From NCBI GenBank assembly GCA_043228905.1, contig JBHGNT010000012.1, positions 10,974,001 to 11,038,000 of the forward strand: a stretch of DNA of 64,000 nt. The letters are read 5' to 3'. This document shows positions 34,247 to 46,855 of the stretch, piece by piece. A program made the translations under genes and the position numbers. The notes under the pieces were generated by a model. That model saw nothing but the letters and a program-made list of their open reading frames with translations, made no database searches and had not been told where the DNA came from. The stretch comes from Azolla caroliniana (taxonomy: Eukaryota; Polypodiophyta). The first letter of the stretch is position 1, and every line of letters starts with the position of its first letter.

Positions 34247-36960
34247 CGTCACATCCATAAGGATTCTTCTTAGCCAAACTACCTCGCATGCCACTATGCA
34301 TGTTGCTTTGTATTCTGCCTCCGTTGAAGATAGTGCCACTATTGGATGTTTTTTACTACTCCATGTAACAACTCCAGATCGTTGCCGTCCTTATTGGAAC
34401 CGTCACATCCATAAGGATTCTTCTTAGCCAAACTACCTCACATGCTGCTATGCATGTTGCTTGGTATTCTGCCTCCATTGAATATAGTGCCACTATTGGT
34501 TGTTTTTCACTACTCCATGAAACAACTCCAGAGCCTATTGAAAAACGATATCCAAAAACTGATTTTTTGGAATCACTATCTCCAGCCCAGTCGGAGTCGC
34601 AATATCCACTAAGTTCATTAATTGTTGTCTTGTAGAAGATTCTGTAATTTAAAGTACCCACAGTGTACTTTAATACACGTACTGCAACTTTCCAATGAGA
34701 CTTCTTCGGCTTGTTGCTGAATCGACTCACCAAACCAACTACAAAATAAATAGTCGGCCTAGTGTTGCATAAGAAAATTAGACTTCCTACTAGTTGTCTA
34801 TACTTCCGTATGTCAACCATTGGTGACGGGTCTTCTTGGGATAGCTTGCAGTTTGACTCCATTGGAGTCGACTTCGACTTGTTGTCCATCATCCCAAAGG
34901 TCTTCAAGGTCTCTGTTGCGTATTTCCTTTGTGACATGAAGATGCCAACCGAGGTTTGCCAAACCTCAATTCCAAGGACGTAGTGTAAAATCCCCAAGTC
35001 TGCATTTCAAACTCAATTTTCAAACACTCTTGTGTTTGGCCAATACACTCTTCATGGTCACCAGTAAGTACTAGATCATCCACGTAAATGATGATGATGA
35101 CTTGTTTCCCATCCTTCATTTGGACATACATACTTGCATCCGAAGAATATTGCTTAACGTCGATTGATTGTAAGAAGCTGTCTATCCTCTTGTTCCAAGC
35201 GCTCGGTGCTTGCTTTAGACCATACAACGCCTTCTTCAGCTTGTAGGCTTTGTTTTCTAAATTCAACATCTCAAACCCTGGTGGTTGTGTCACATACACC
35301 TCCTCCTTGAGATGCCCATTCAGAAATGTCGATTTGACATCCATTTGATAAATCGGCCATCCTCTTGAAGCAACCAACGCTATGACCATTCGAATTTTTG
35401 TCATGCGAGCTATCGGGGCAAATGTTTCTTGTACATCGAACCCTTCAATTTGGGAGTATCCTTGCACTACTAGCCTAGCGTTAAATTTCTCCAAAGAACC
35501 ATCAACTTTATACTTTACTTTCCACACACACTTGGTGCCTATCACCTTCCTTTTGTTGGCCTCTCTACCAACTCCCACGTGTCATTTTTCATTATGTTAT
35601 CGTATTCTGATATCATCGCTTCTTTCCACTTCGGGTCAGCCATGGCTTCCTCCACCGAGGTCAGCTCACTCATTGAGCCTATGATGTCCACCATTAGAGC
35701 CATGGTGACAATGTGGTAAGAGGTTCTCCCTTGCTCCTGTATTCTTCTTGATCTTCATAATCCATCAGTTGATGTTTCAGGAAACTCAACTTTAGGAGTA
35801 CGGTCATTGAAGAGTTGTTGAGCCCACTTAGGTATTTTCTTTACATGTGGCATTGGCATAGGCTGAACTAGCGAGCCATTACCATAAGATGGTTCAACTT
35901 CCTTTTCTGGACAGTGGGTCATGATTCAGGGAATACTTCATCGGTTGATGAGATAACTTGAGAATCGTTGTTCTCAGCTAGTTGTGGTTGTTCCTCATAG
36001 AACACCACATCACGGCTTGTCAATATCTTTCTTGCCTCTAGATCATAGAGTCGATAGGCCTTTGACTCTTCACTATATCCGAGAAAGATACACTTCTTGC
36101 TTTTAGCATCCAACTTCTTTCTGCTCACATTTGGAACATATGCGTAGCACGTACACCCAAAGGTTTCTGAAGTGCAGCACTGAAGGTTTCTTGCCTGAAT
36201 AAGCTTATTGGGGTGTTTTCCCTTGAAGTGCCTTCGTGTAGCTCCGATTGAGGATGTAAACTGTTGTATTCACTACTTCAGCCCAGAATGGGTCGGGTAG
36301 CGCTTGTGCCTTCAACATACACCTAGCCATCTCGACAACTATTTGGTTTCGACGTTCGACACCGCCATTTTTTTGTGGGGTGTAGGCAGTTGTAAGTTGG
36401 CACTTAATTCCATGCTCTTTGCAATACTCAAACAATTCTATTGATAAAAAATTTCCACCTCGATAAGAGCATAACTCCTTCACTAACTTTCCGGACTCCC
36501 GCTCGACAAACTTATGTCATCTTTTGAAGATTTTAAAAGCTTTAGCCTTCTCCCGAAGGAAGTAAACCCACATCTTTCTACTAAAGTCATTGACTACTAG
36601 CATATAGTAGAGAGATCCACCCATTGCAGGAGTCACCATTTTTCTAGAGAGGTCGATGTGTATTAGCTATAGAGGAGTCTTTGTCCGATTTTCACTCTCT
36701 TTTGGAATGGTTGATCTTTGATGCTGGCCCATCATACAAGCATCACAAACATGACTTAAGTCAGATAGGGTTGGTAGCCCAACTACCATATTTGACTTCT
36801 TCATCTCCTTCAACACAACAACATTGAGATGCCCAAATCTCTCATGCCATTGCTTTGTGTTAGTACTTCTGTTGTGGTCAGTAGAAATTGTAAACGCGCT
36901 CATCTCATAGAGATTGTTGTGCCTTACCCCTATTCCTACAACCTTTTGGGAAATTAGTTT
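34247..36960 (-). pseudogene. Decayed copia pol (integrase to RNase H)
   Basis: On the minus strand, integrase pieces are at 36903-36667 (QWHERFGHLN, CDACMMGQ) and 36483-36205 (TPQKNGGVERRN). A linker is at 36128-35919, RT at 35578-34904 (IIYVDDLVLTG) and RNase H at 34997-34356 (DSDWAGDSDSKKS). Frameshifts lie between pieces. A 154-bp direct duplication (34247-34400, repeated from 34401) truncates and repeats the RNase H end. No LTR is attached. Confidence 0.88.
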
Positions 36961-37580
36961 CTTCGGATGGGACCTGGTGAGAACTGGAAGAGATCCGGAA
37001 ACCGGAGGAGACCCGGCGAGAACCGAAAGAAATCTTACGGCGGCATGGTCAAGCTTACCGACTCCAACTACTTAGTGTGGAAGTCGATGATGAGGGATAT
37101 GCTAGTGGTCAAAGATCTTTGGTTGTCAGTTCAGTTCGGGGACAAGAGATCGAACAATATCGATGCCACAACGTGGGAGGTGATGCACATGAAGACAACG
37201 GCATACATCCGGTGCTTCATCGACATGAGCCTGTACAACAACTTCAATGAAGAGAGCAAGGCTCATGAACTTTGGGAGAAGATCGGCATCATGTTCCAGA
37301 ACAAGAATGCTGTTAATCGGGTTTTGGTATTTCGGAAGTTGGTGAGGTTTCGGTACCAAGACGGCTCCAATATGGCGGAGCACATGAATGCCTTCCAGGG
37401 GCTGATACACCAAGCAACCTCATTGGAAGTACCTCTCGCCGATGAGGTACTTGCTCTACTTCTGCTCGGTTCCCTCCCGGATAGCTTGGAGATGTTAGTT
37501 GTCACGTGAGCAACGCCAGGCCGAAAGGAAAACAACTATCCCTAGCAAGAGTCAAGTCGAGCTTGCTAGATGAGGAAGCG
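36961..37580 (+). pseudogene. copia gag fragment fused to LTR piece
   Basis: The first ~75 bases (GGATGGGACCTGGTGAGAAC and onward) are LTR sequence of the family at 46.7-52.6 kb. They are joined directly to its gag (GGMVKLTDSNYLVWKSMMRDM ... LGSLPDSLEMLVV). It corresponds to 52118-51555 on the opposite strand. The gag ends in a stop and loses similarity near 37580. Confidence 0.75.
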
Positions 37581-37945
37581 TGTCGGTATACAATGCATCA
37601 ACATTCCTTCTCTTCTAGGCTCGAAGTAGATCAACATTTGGAGGGATTGATATGGTAGGGTGTGAAGGGTCAAAGGTCACCATGGGCTTAGGGTCTCCTC
37701 CTGTGGTTCCCATGATTGTCTCCAACAACTCGTAGGAGTCCAAAATGGAAGACATTTTGAACTTCCATAGAGTCTAGTTGGTTCCATCTAGGTTTCCATG
37801 AGACAATGGAGGTGGACGAATGCATAGTGGAGCAGCTACAACATTCGTGGACAAGGCCATTGATACTCTCTCTATTTCTCTGTGCTGTTAGACAAATACT
37901 ACCCATATATACCTAATTTAGATCAACCTCTCAACTCTGATACCA
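37581..37945 (-). other. copia leader remnant with primer-binding site
   Basis: No intact gag. The right end reads, on the minus strand, TGGTATCAGAGT (complement of 37934-37945), a copia primer site, immediately beside a TG-started LTR. Confidence 0.65.
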
Positions 37946-38465
37946 TGTTAGAAATATTGAGAATCAATTAGATAGGTATATGGAGTTACAACCACATAGA
38001 TGGATATATGAAAACAAAACTTCTATTACATATGAGAGTAGCTCACAATGGTAGTTCACCCATGCGCTCACACCTTAGAGCTTAGATGGGATCTGGTCTA
38101 GCTCACTACAAAATTAGTAGGGACTAATGATCAATACACCACTGTGTAAGAGAGTGGATTATATTCTTTGTTTGGTCTGAGTGTAACATTAAATGTGCAT
38201 GTCAGTTGATAGTAGTGGAGATATTCCTTTTCTGTCAACTGACCTGTCATTTAATATGACCCAACTCCCTAGATACAGGCTAGTGCTAGATAGTACTTAC
38301 TTATCTTGAAGTCAATGGCACATACTTCAAGACTAAGTACATTATAACTTTCCCACAAAAATATTCTAGTTGACTTGATTAGCCAATCCTATTACCTATT
38401 TCGCTCTTTCCTAAATCCATTATGTCATACGCATCTACAGTTTCCTATATTAACACCTTATCGAC
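37946..38465 (-). repeat. copia 5' LTR (right end unclear)
   Basis: Begins TGTTAGAAATATTG next to the primer-binding site. A TCAGTTGATAG...TCTGTCAACTGA inverted repeat is inside (about 38203-38243). The outer boundary is not resolved. Confidence 0.5.
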
Positions 38466-38579
38466 CCATATGGTCGAGTTGCACACTAGCCGCTCCTCAT
38501 TTGGGGCACTATCACAAAATGTGCACTCTAAGAGCACATATGGGGATAGATTTACAACTTGGGGCTGATCATTGATTAT
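38466..38579 (-). repeat. copia LTR fragment (same family as 27.5 kb)
   Basis: Nearly identical to 27468-27581. It breaks off at TTGATTATA, where the next LTR begins. Confidence 0.75.
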
Positions 38580-39410
38580 AAGTAGACAAAAACAATTTCT
38601 ATTCAATACAATAATGCTTAATACAAACAATGTGCTCACAGAGCGCTTTATATACAAGCCTCTAATAGTAAGCTGACTGAAGTACTGACACAAGTACTAA
38701 ATGTTAGGAATCGACCGGCCACAACTAATTATACGTTCGTATTCATGTGCAGAAACCAAGAACTAGTACACAGACGAAAACGTGAAGACATAGAGACACT
38801 GATATTTTACGTGGAAAACCCGAAATGGGAAAAACCACGGGGTTCCACAAACCCGGAGAAAAACATATCACTATAGTAGAGAGGAAGTACAAATACGGAA
38901 GTCGGAGGCAAGAACCTCGAGTTCTCCTTCATCTGACATACAACTACAGAGTACACTCTCACTCATGGTTACAGAGGCAACTACCTCATTCTAACTTTAC
39001 AATAATGATCAACTACACTTACTAAAGTTTGCCCTAGTGGCTTATAAACAAAAGCAACTTTCTGGTTATTTACAAGTATAACCCACAAGGGCCTTTTAGA
39101 CTATTTACAATTATAGTCCTTCAAAACGTTTTCAGTTTTCAATTTCAATTTCGGCCTCGGCCGAGATACTCACCAACACGGTACTTCTCTTCCCATCTGG
39201 GGGGACATGTTTCCCAACACTAAATGCTCACTTATGGGCTTTGACAATTATCCAACCTATAATATTCCTATTACTAACTTAGGAATATAGGTCCAAACGA
39301 CCATACATCCATTTCAGACTATGGCCTAACGGCCCACAACCGAATCGTCTTCGGGCTTCTAGCTCTTGCCGAGTCGGCTTCGGGCTCCTGTTGAGCTTGT
39401 TCTTTCAACA
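38580..39410 (-). repeat. copia LTR interrupted by a solo LTR
   Basis: The parts 38580-38701 and 39221-39410 resemble the LTR at 42.5-42.87 kb (GTGCTCA...TATACAAGCC; GTTGAGCTTG...CTCAACA-type end). The middle is a later solo LTR. The left end is truncated. Confidence 0.65.
38702..39220 (-). mobile_element. Solo LTR with 5-bp target duplication
   Basis: A 519-bp TG...CA sequence (TGTTAGGAATC to TTTCCCAACA) flanked by CTAAA at 38697-38701 and 39221-39225. The minus-strand reading contains the CCGTGGTTTTTCCC and TTTTCCACGTAAA blocks of the LTR group at 25930 and 28192. It is a product of LTR-LTR recombination. Confidence 0.92.
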
Positions 39411-39419
39411 ATCTTTGCA

Positions 39420-42221
39420 ATGTCAAAGGATGATTCTTATCATTCTTCATCATAATCCACAACATCTAAGGAAAACAATGAGTCATCTACATTTGAAAGG
39501 GAGGACGAGGCGGTGGGTCCCTTCATGTTTTGTTCCCCAGGGTATTTTGTGTTTACAAGAGGTACATATGATTTGATGTTTAATGATTTATCAGGAAAAG
39601 TTAAGGTAATGTTGGAATCATTACGTGATGTTGCAAGGGTGCACCTATCAATCTCCATGCATGGAGGTGCATGAAGAGTTGACACATGCTAGGAAATGAG
39701 AGTGGGATCTACCTTAAGGCATCAACTAACCTTCAAGTCATATATATAGAGGAATGGAGGGAGGTAGTATTCGCATCAGATGGTGGTACATCGCATCTCC
39801 CATTGTCAAAGACTCTTAAAGAGTGAAAGAGACATTGGGCTTGTGATCTTTGTGATCATGGCATCACTAGTGCATACGTAAAAGCACTAGTTGACCATTG
39901 TGGTTGCCAATCAGTGTCAAAGGCAACACCAAAAGACATGGGGGATTGAGGTAGAATATAACAAATGTAACAAGACTAGTTCCATCAGGTTGATTGAGGT
40001 AGAATCCCTTAAGTTAGATGATGCGCTCAACAATGTTCAAACCAAGTATCACACATGCTTTCAAAAAGGGGACCAAAAGGGTATGCATGTGACTAGGTAT
40101 ACTTGTCATTGTGCTGGGAAATCTCGACGTGTGAATCCTTGCACCAAGTGCAAGGGTTCATCATTATGTGAGTGTTGCTTCCATGTCGACGTGCGAAGGA
40201 ATGATGGGGTTGACCAAGGGACCATGAACATTTCAATATATGGACCTCATAGTGGTCATGTACCAGGAAGTAGACCAAATGTATACCATTTGCCAGCACA
40301 CCCAAATGTCATAAGTTGTTGCAAAGATGACCTATTTCATGTTGGGTGTGCACAACATGTTGCACAGATGAGCATGTGCAAAGAAGCATATCACAAGTCC
40401 AAGGCTAGTTCATTAGAACTTGTTAGTTACCAATTCTTTATGATACCAACGAAGGCCCATAGCATGGCAAATGCCTTAAAAATCGGCAGTGCCATGTCGA
40501 TTGATTGGTCTTTGATGATGCAAGATGCCCATGCAATTCAAGATCTTGGGAAAGTGGCTCATGTCCAACCCTACTTCCTTGGTGAACTAGGATCTCCCGC
40601 CACGCAACCATCTATCTTGATACTTCAAGATCAATGGACGTTGGAAATGTGTGAGAGGTTGTCGCAAAATAATTCTTGGGAAATGGACTCCCCATTTAAA
40701 GCAAACCAATTTGAGCTACCATTATATGTTGTGGTTGCCCCAAACACCATGGGATTTGGGATCCCATTATGGTACATGATATGTAGTTCTAATAAGGGGT
40801 CAAATCGTGAGCAAATTGTTTTAGAAACTTGCTTAACAATAATATTCGCAAGGATGCCCAAGGTGAGGCCAAATGCAATACCGATCGGTAAATGTTGGAT
40901 AAGACCGATCGATAAATGGGCAACGGTCGCAAACACATTGTCGCCTTTTATTGTCCAAGCAAAAAAATCATGAGTGTACAACTTGTTGCCCAAAGTAAGT
41001 GTTGCCAAGAGAAACCGTCTCTATCAACGGATGTGCCAACTTATACATTGCATTACGGAATGAGCGTTCAATGCAATCTGTGGGGTTAAAGGTAGAATAT
41101 GTGGACAAACCCGGTGTTTGGCAATATATTGAAGAAGGATGGTGTGGCTTGACATGTGTGTGGAAGAAACTATGGCCAAAGTTTGGTAGATTATTCAACT
41201 ATGGATATGTTGACAAGTTCTACCGATATTGCAGAGAGAGATTGGCAATTTATCAAGTATACTACTTTGAGAGAAAGAATAGGCCGATATAGAGCATGTC
41301 TTAATCGAGGACAATGAAATCGACACTTGCATCAGAGGGACAATCATAGAATGGTACATGCAACTACAAGAAATACGTGAGAGTGGTAGATTTGCACCCC
41401 ATGCAAATTGTAAGGATGGAAGGTCAAGACTTGTAGAGGCTGAGAGGATACTTGAAAGGTATGTGTCATATACCAACACAATGCATATTGTGTACAAGGC
41501 CCAATATTGGTTTCGAATATTGAGCATGAAGACTCCCATTATATGGTATAATGTTTCATGCCAATGCTCATATTGTGATTGCCAAGACCTAGCAAGTAAA
41601 TGTAAGCATTTACTTGGAATTTGGATGATCGTTGAGAGGCATATGTCATCCCTATGTGGGTCATCACCATATATAGATCATATGAATGTGAGATATCACG
41701 GAAACAGAAGTGGAGATAGAGACAAAACCAGTCGTGGAAACAAAGGTCGAACCAGTAGACATGGAATCATGGAAGTCTCAAATACAAAGTTAACAACCAC
41801 GGAAGTTATTCAATGGCTTGAGCAAGGGTTAGGATCCCTTGAACATGTTGATTTTGAGGATTGTTTGCAACAAATGGCAAATCTACGGCAAAAGATATAT
41901 GGTTTTGGGGCATCAAAATCAACCAACGAAGAAGGCGTAGATCCATTTAAAGTTAGAAACAACAAATTGGTGCAAAAAGAGGAGCAACGATCAACATCTT
42001 GCAAAAACTTATTAGCAGCTCCCCAAAACCCTTCGAAATCCCACACCGGAAAACTACAGAGAGGTGCAAGTGGGGCGAGGAGGTAATTGCCAATATATGA
42101 GATTGAGAAGGTTCTTCGATGTTTGCATTGCAATAGCTTGACCTTCACCTCAAATGACTCGAATGCTAATTGTTGCAGAAATTGTGGTGTCATTTTGCCA
42201 TCATCCCCACATGAGCCATAA
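39420..42221 (+). pseudogene. MULE-type transposase with SWIM zinc finger, broken
   Basis: Begins MSKDDSYHSSS at 39420 and stops early. The main part continues at 39891-40973 with a transposase-like core (WEMDSPFKANQFELPLYVV and following residues, about 40670-40790, fitting the D-x-[TS]-F-x-x-N of MULE DDE domains). 40999-41292 follows in another frame. 41358-42086 has a SWIM finger (CQCSYCDCQ...CKH, about 41560-41625). After a TAG the C-terminal zinc-ribbon-like CLHC...CRNCG ends at SSPHEP (42219 stop). Two frameshifts and several stops are present. The DDE assignment is by motif recognition only. The tail is shared with 9220-9555. Confidence 0.72.
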
Positions 42222-42410
42222 TCTTTGCATATGTTGGATTCAGTTTTCATCCTTAGGGTTTTGGACTTGGATTGTGGACGACTTGTGATATTAGATTTTG
42301 GACATTTTGTAATGATAGATTTTGTAATTTGAAGTTTTAAGTTGTGCGTAATTGGAAGATTGATGTTTTTTCAGTGGAATTTTGGAATTTAACTTTTTAG
42401 TGAAGTTTTT

Positions 42411-42870
42411 CATGTCTGAATTTGAGTCGGGTATGAAAAGAATGGCGTGCAGAAGAAATATAGGAAAACCAAACAACAGAAAACGCAGGTTTAATGGAAA
42501 GCTTAGGTCTGCACGGTACACACGGGAGAGACAGAGAGAGAGTAAAACACAAGAACTTAATTCAAAAATAATACTCAAACTATCTTTACATCGTGCTCAG
42601 TGAGCACCTTTTATACAAGCCCTAACAATGGGCTGATGCAAGTACTGATAGTACTTGACTGCTCATAAATGAGCCTCAACACTAACTCCCAAATATATTC
42701 CTTGCGGAATATCTTTCCGATGGCCTCCCGATTTCTGCACCGATCCGGCCTTCCTACGCACCGGTCTACGTACCGGTTTCCAACCGATCCGGCCTAACCG
42801 ATCGATCCCAACCGATCCGGTCCTCGGCTTGCTCAGCCGATCCGGCCGATGTTGAGCTTGTCTCTCAACA
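42411..42870 (-). repeat. copia 3' LTR (left end approximate)
   Basis: The right end TCTCTCAACA abuts a polypurine tract (complement of 42871-42882, ATTAAGGGGGAG). It is GC-rich with repeated CCGATCCGGCC motifs (42780-42850). The left edge is uncertain and may include MULE flank. Confidence 0.6.
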
Positions 42871-45350
42871 CTCCCCCTTAATCTCAACTTGAGGCTCTTC
42901 GGGATCTTCCGGATCACCGCTCCGGTTCCTCCTGGCTCCATGCCTCGCTCGCGCTCCTCGGCCTGTTCAACTCTGCGTGCTTCGACCCTTCCGGTCGGTA
43001 CGGCCCTTCACAGCTCCCTTGCTGTCGCGGTGTTGGCGCTTCTCCTGCTGCCTTCTTTTCCGTTTGGCCCTCGGTTGATTCAGTGTATCTGAATCAAACA
43101 TTCGAACCGACTCGGCTACCTCCGATCGGTTTTCACTCTCGTCCGAGTTGGTTGTCTCCAACTCGTCTTCAGTCTTCTCGTCCTTCACGGCATCATCTCC
43201 CCCATGCTTGGTTGGCTTTGGCTCTTTCTTCCAGTTGCTCCCCTTATGTACGCTTTCGGACTCTTCTGTGGATCTGCCCTCGGCTTCTTCATCCGATCCA
43301 AAGTCGAATTCGTCATCTGACTCGATGTCGCAACTTGACCAGTCCAAGAGGCTTGGTGAAGATGTCGGCGGTCTGCCGATCCGTCGGAACATACTGAAGC
43401 TCGACGTCACCGGAGAGAACACGCTCACGAACGAAATGGTAGTGCACCTCAATGTGCTTAGTCCGGGCGTGGAAAACGGGGTTCTTCGCGAGCTGGATGT
43501 TGCTGACGTTGTCGCAATAGATCGTCGTTGGATCGGACACCTCCTCTTGTAGATCCTTAAGTAGCCGCTTCAACCATATGGCTTCGCATTTCGTGACAGC
43601 CGCTCCTCGGTACTCAGCTTCGGTGCTCGACAGTGCAACTGTCGACTACTTCTTACTGCTCCATGCTATTGCGGCACTCCCAAGAGAGAACGCGTATCCG
43701 GACGTGGATCGGCGATCGGCGACGTTGTCAGCCCAGTCGGCATTAGTGTAGCCGACCAATTGCGAGGCGATACTAGTCCGATATAGCAGTCCCCGGTCCT
43801 TAGTGCCGCTTACGTACCGTAGTACGCGTTGCGCACACTAAAGGTGCTCCTCGGTAGGTCGCGCCATGAACTGACTGATCACCCCGACCGAATAACCGAG
43901 ATCGGGTCGAGTGATTGTCAAGTAGATAAGGCTTCTAACAATTTGTCAGAACCTCATCAGGTCGCATACCTTTCCGGAATTGGGGCGAAGCTTGACGGTT
44001 CTATCAAGAGGAGTCGAGACGGACTTACAGTCTACCATCCCGAATTTGAAGAGCATATTCAGCGCGTAATGACGTTGGCTGATTAGTATGCCTTCGGGGG
44101 TGCGGATCACTTCGATCCCGAGGAAGTAATGAAGGTCCTCCAAATCCTTCATGTCAAATGATGCCGCAAATTGGAGCTTTACGCGGTCGATTTCACCTAA
44201 GTCGGCGCTGGTGATGACCAAGTCATCAACATATAGTAAAATACTAACCGGCCCGAGTCGACCTTTCCGGATGAACAGGGAAGAGTCCGATTTCGACCTT
44301 GTATCGTTTGACCGAGCCGTCGGTGTTGTACTTGACTTTGTACACCCACCTACATCCGATCGGCTTCACACCCTTCGATGCGTCAACCAAGTCCCAGGTC
44401 TCGTTTTCCGCCAATGCGTGCATCTCTTCCTCCATCCCGGCGCGCCAATTCGCGTCCTTAGCCGCTTCTGCGTAACTCTCTGGCTCACTCACTTCCGCGA
44501 CACGGGTCATGTACGCATAATGATGCGCCATGTACTCGTTGTATCCGAACTGCACAACTGGGTTCCTTTGGCGGGTAGATCGGCGTAATCGGTCATTAGC
44601 CGATATCGAGGTCTTCTCGGCCGGCGCGGACTTCGCTCTTGAAGACCCGTCGCCGCTTCCTTCGGAGTCGGACTCGCGTTGGCCTAACTCGTTCCTATCT
44701 GTGCCGGAATCCGACACCTTCTTCTTCCCTTTCTCTTTGCGCGTAAGCCGTCTCCTCGGCTTCCTGCGCGGGGAATGCACGACCAAGTCTCCACTACTCG
44801 TCGGCTCTTCATCGGACTGGTCATACCGACTCAGTCGTTCATTCGTTCCATTTACCTGAAACGAAGTCGGACTCTCTTCATGGGTCCCGATTTCCGGCTC
44901 ATCCGGAGACATCTCGGCCTTGCTGACCTCATCGTCAGAACTCGGATTGGAGGTGAGGTCCGGAGTCGGGGGCAAGTACCAGGACACGGACTCGTCAAAC
45001 ACAATGTCGCGGCTCACGCGCGCTTGTTTGATGCGTGGGTTATAGCACTTATAGCCCTTCTGTTCGTCTGAATAGCCGACCAAGATACACTTCTCGGCTT
45101 TCGCGTCCAACTTCCTCCTTTTCTCCTTCGGCACATGCACATACGCAATGCTACTGAAAACTCTCAAGTGTCGCAAGTTCGGCTTCGTTCCGAAGTATAG
45201 CTCGTGCGCCGACACTTTGTCTCCGATCCGGTTCTGGATGTATACCGCGGTCCTTACTACCTCGGCCCAGTAGAACTTGGGCCCCGTACCGCTTCCACAA
45301 CCAACCGATTTTTCCTCTCAGCCACGCCGTTTTGCTCCGGCGTGTATCTA
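42871..45350 (-). pseudogene. Decayed copia pol with internal RT deletion
   Basis: On the minus strand, the integrase end and linker occupy 45215-44244 (HELYFGTKPNL ... GCRWVYKVKYNTDGSVKRYK). This jumps directly to sequence just before YVDDLVI at about 44240, so most of the RT is deleted. RT end: 44221-43946. RNase H end: 43573-43313 (YCDNVSNIQLAKNPVFHA, ADIFTKPLG). After that, in another frame, comes an acidic-then-basic stretch (about 43330-42967: ESDDEFDFGSDEEAEG ... AKRKRRQQEKRQ), not a usual copia domain. At 45350 the element is cut by gypsy sequence. Confidence 0.82.
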
Positions 45351-46734
45351 CAACAGATTCAGTTGTAAACGGTTATCTACTCGTCGGCTTAAAAGATTAG
45401 TAAACGGCGTCGTCAATTGGGAGTAATTACGAAGAGACTTTCGCAAAAACCCGACAAAACCAAGGAATGATCGAACTTCTCGAATATTCCGAAGAGTGGG
45501 CCAAAGCTTGATTTTCTCAATGCGAGAAGGATCAATTTCAACTCCTCTTTCAATTATGAGATGTCCAAGATAAGTAATTGATTTCTTGAAGAACTCACAT
45601 TTTGAGATCTTCACATAAAGTTGTTTGTCACACAATGTTTGTAAAACAAAGCGGACATGTTTAGCATGTTCTTGTAATGTACGGCTATAAACTAAAATAT
45701 CATCCAAGAAAATAATGACAAATTTTCCAAGTTGTTCTCGGAAAATGTCATTCATTTCTTGTTGAAATGTAGTCGGAGCATTGGTCAAACCAAAAGGCAT
45801 AACCAAAAACTCATAATGGCCTTAGCGCGTACGAAATGCCGTTTTTGGAATATCGTCCTCACTTATACGAATTTGATGGTAGCCAGTACGGAGATCAAGT
45901 TTCATAAAATACCGAGCTCCCTGGAGACGATCAATTAGATCATCAGCCCGGGGCAATGGATATGAATTCTTGATCGTCACTTTATTCAAGTGTCGGTAAT
46001 TAATACACATACGCCATGTGCCCTCTTTCTTTTTAACCAAGAGAACTAGTGCACCCCATGGAGATTTACTATAACGTATATAACCCATTCATAAATAGTC
46101 CTTGAGTTGCTTAGATACCTCATCCTCTTCGGATCGACTTAAGCGATAAGGGGGTATACTTATTGGTGCAACGCTAGGTACAATATCTATACGATGGTCT
46201 ATATTACGTTTAGGAGGTAACCCATCTGGTAGTTCACTCGGAAAAACATCACGAAAATCATTTAAGATTTCATCAAGTTGTTGTTGTATGAATCGCCCCA
46301 TTGATGTATTGTACTCTTCCATCAGCCAAGTTCACCGTATAGGTGTGATCACTTACGGTGGGTTGGATTCCCCATATCTGAACCAAACGATCATTCACAA
46401 AGTTGTGTGAGCTTCTCGAATCAACCAAAAATTGTACGGGACATCCATTGATATACTCGTTTGCACGTAGTAAATCATTGGGACCCAAAACATAATGAGG
46501 CAAGAGAACATTGACAATTACTTAAATGATGTGTATAGACCTGAAGGACATTAGGAATCTAACCTTTATTGTCTGCAGCTTTAGCTTTGTTGTCATGCTC
46601 TTTCCGTTGGAGCTTTCGACATTGCTCTTTTGTATGACCCTTCCTTTTGCAGAATATGCAAAAAGGATGTTGTCGCTTACAATCGTGATCCATGAATTCG
46701 TTGTACAGAGGGAGGTTGCAAAAAACGGCCTCTT
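45351..46734 (-). pseudogene. gypsy protease-RT part, left half
   Basis: On the minus strand, a zinc knuckle CIFCKRKGHTKEQC (about 46650) is followed by protease VDSRSSHNFVND (46503-46273; Gly of the usual D-S-G replaced by Arg). RT follows (46088-45822 with [12 protein letters not shown] and [14 protein letters not shown]; 45806-45348 with MPFGLTNAPTTFQ and FLDDILVYS). It ends in the RT-RNase H connection at 45351. The gag half lies beyond the nested copia, at 52.6-53.3 kb. Confidence 0.9.
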
Positions 46735-46855
46735 CGAAGTGTTGAGAAATGCGCGGAATATCGCTCGGCCACAACCGAGTAGTAAAACACTTCTATAAGA
46801 ATCAAAACACAGAAATGGAAAGTGGAGAGTCCACAAGGAAAAATGACACAGGATG

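Noticed and set aside
42967-43452. Envelope-like ORF of a copia element
   Set aside because: No transmembrane segments or signal peptide; only a low-complexity acidic/basic stretch. Kept as a finding without the envelope label.
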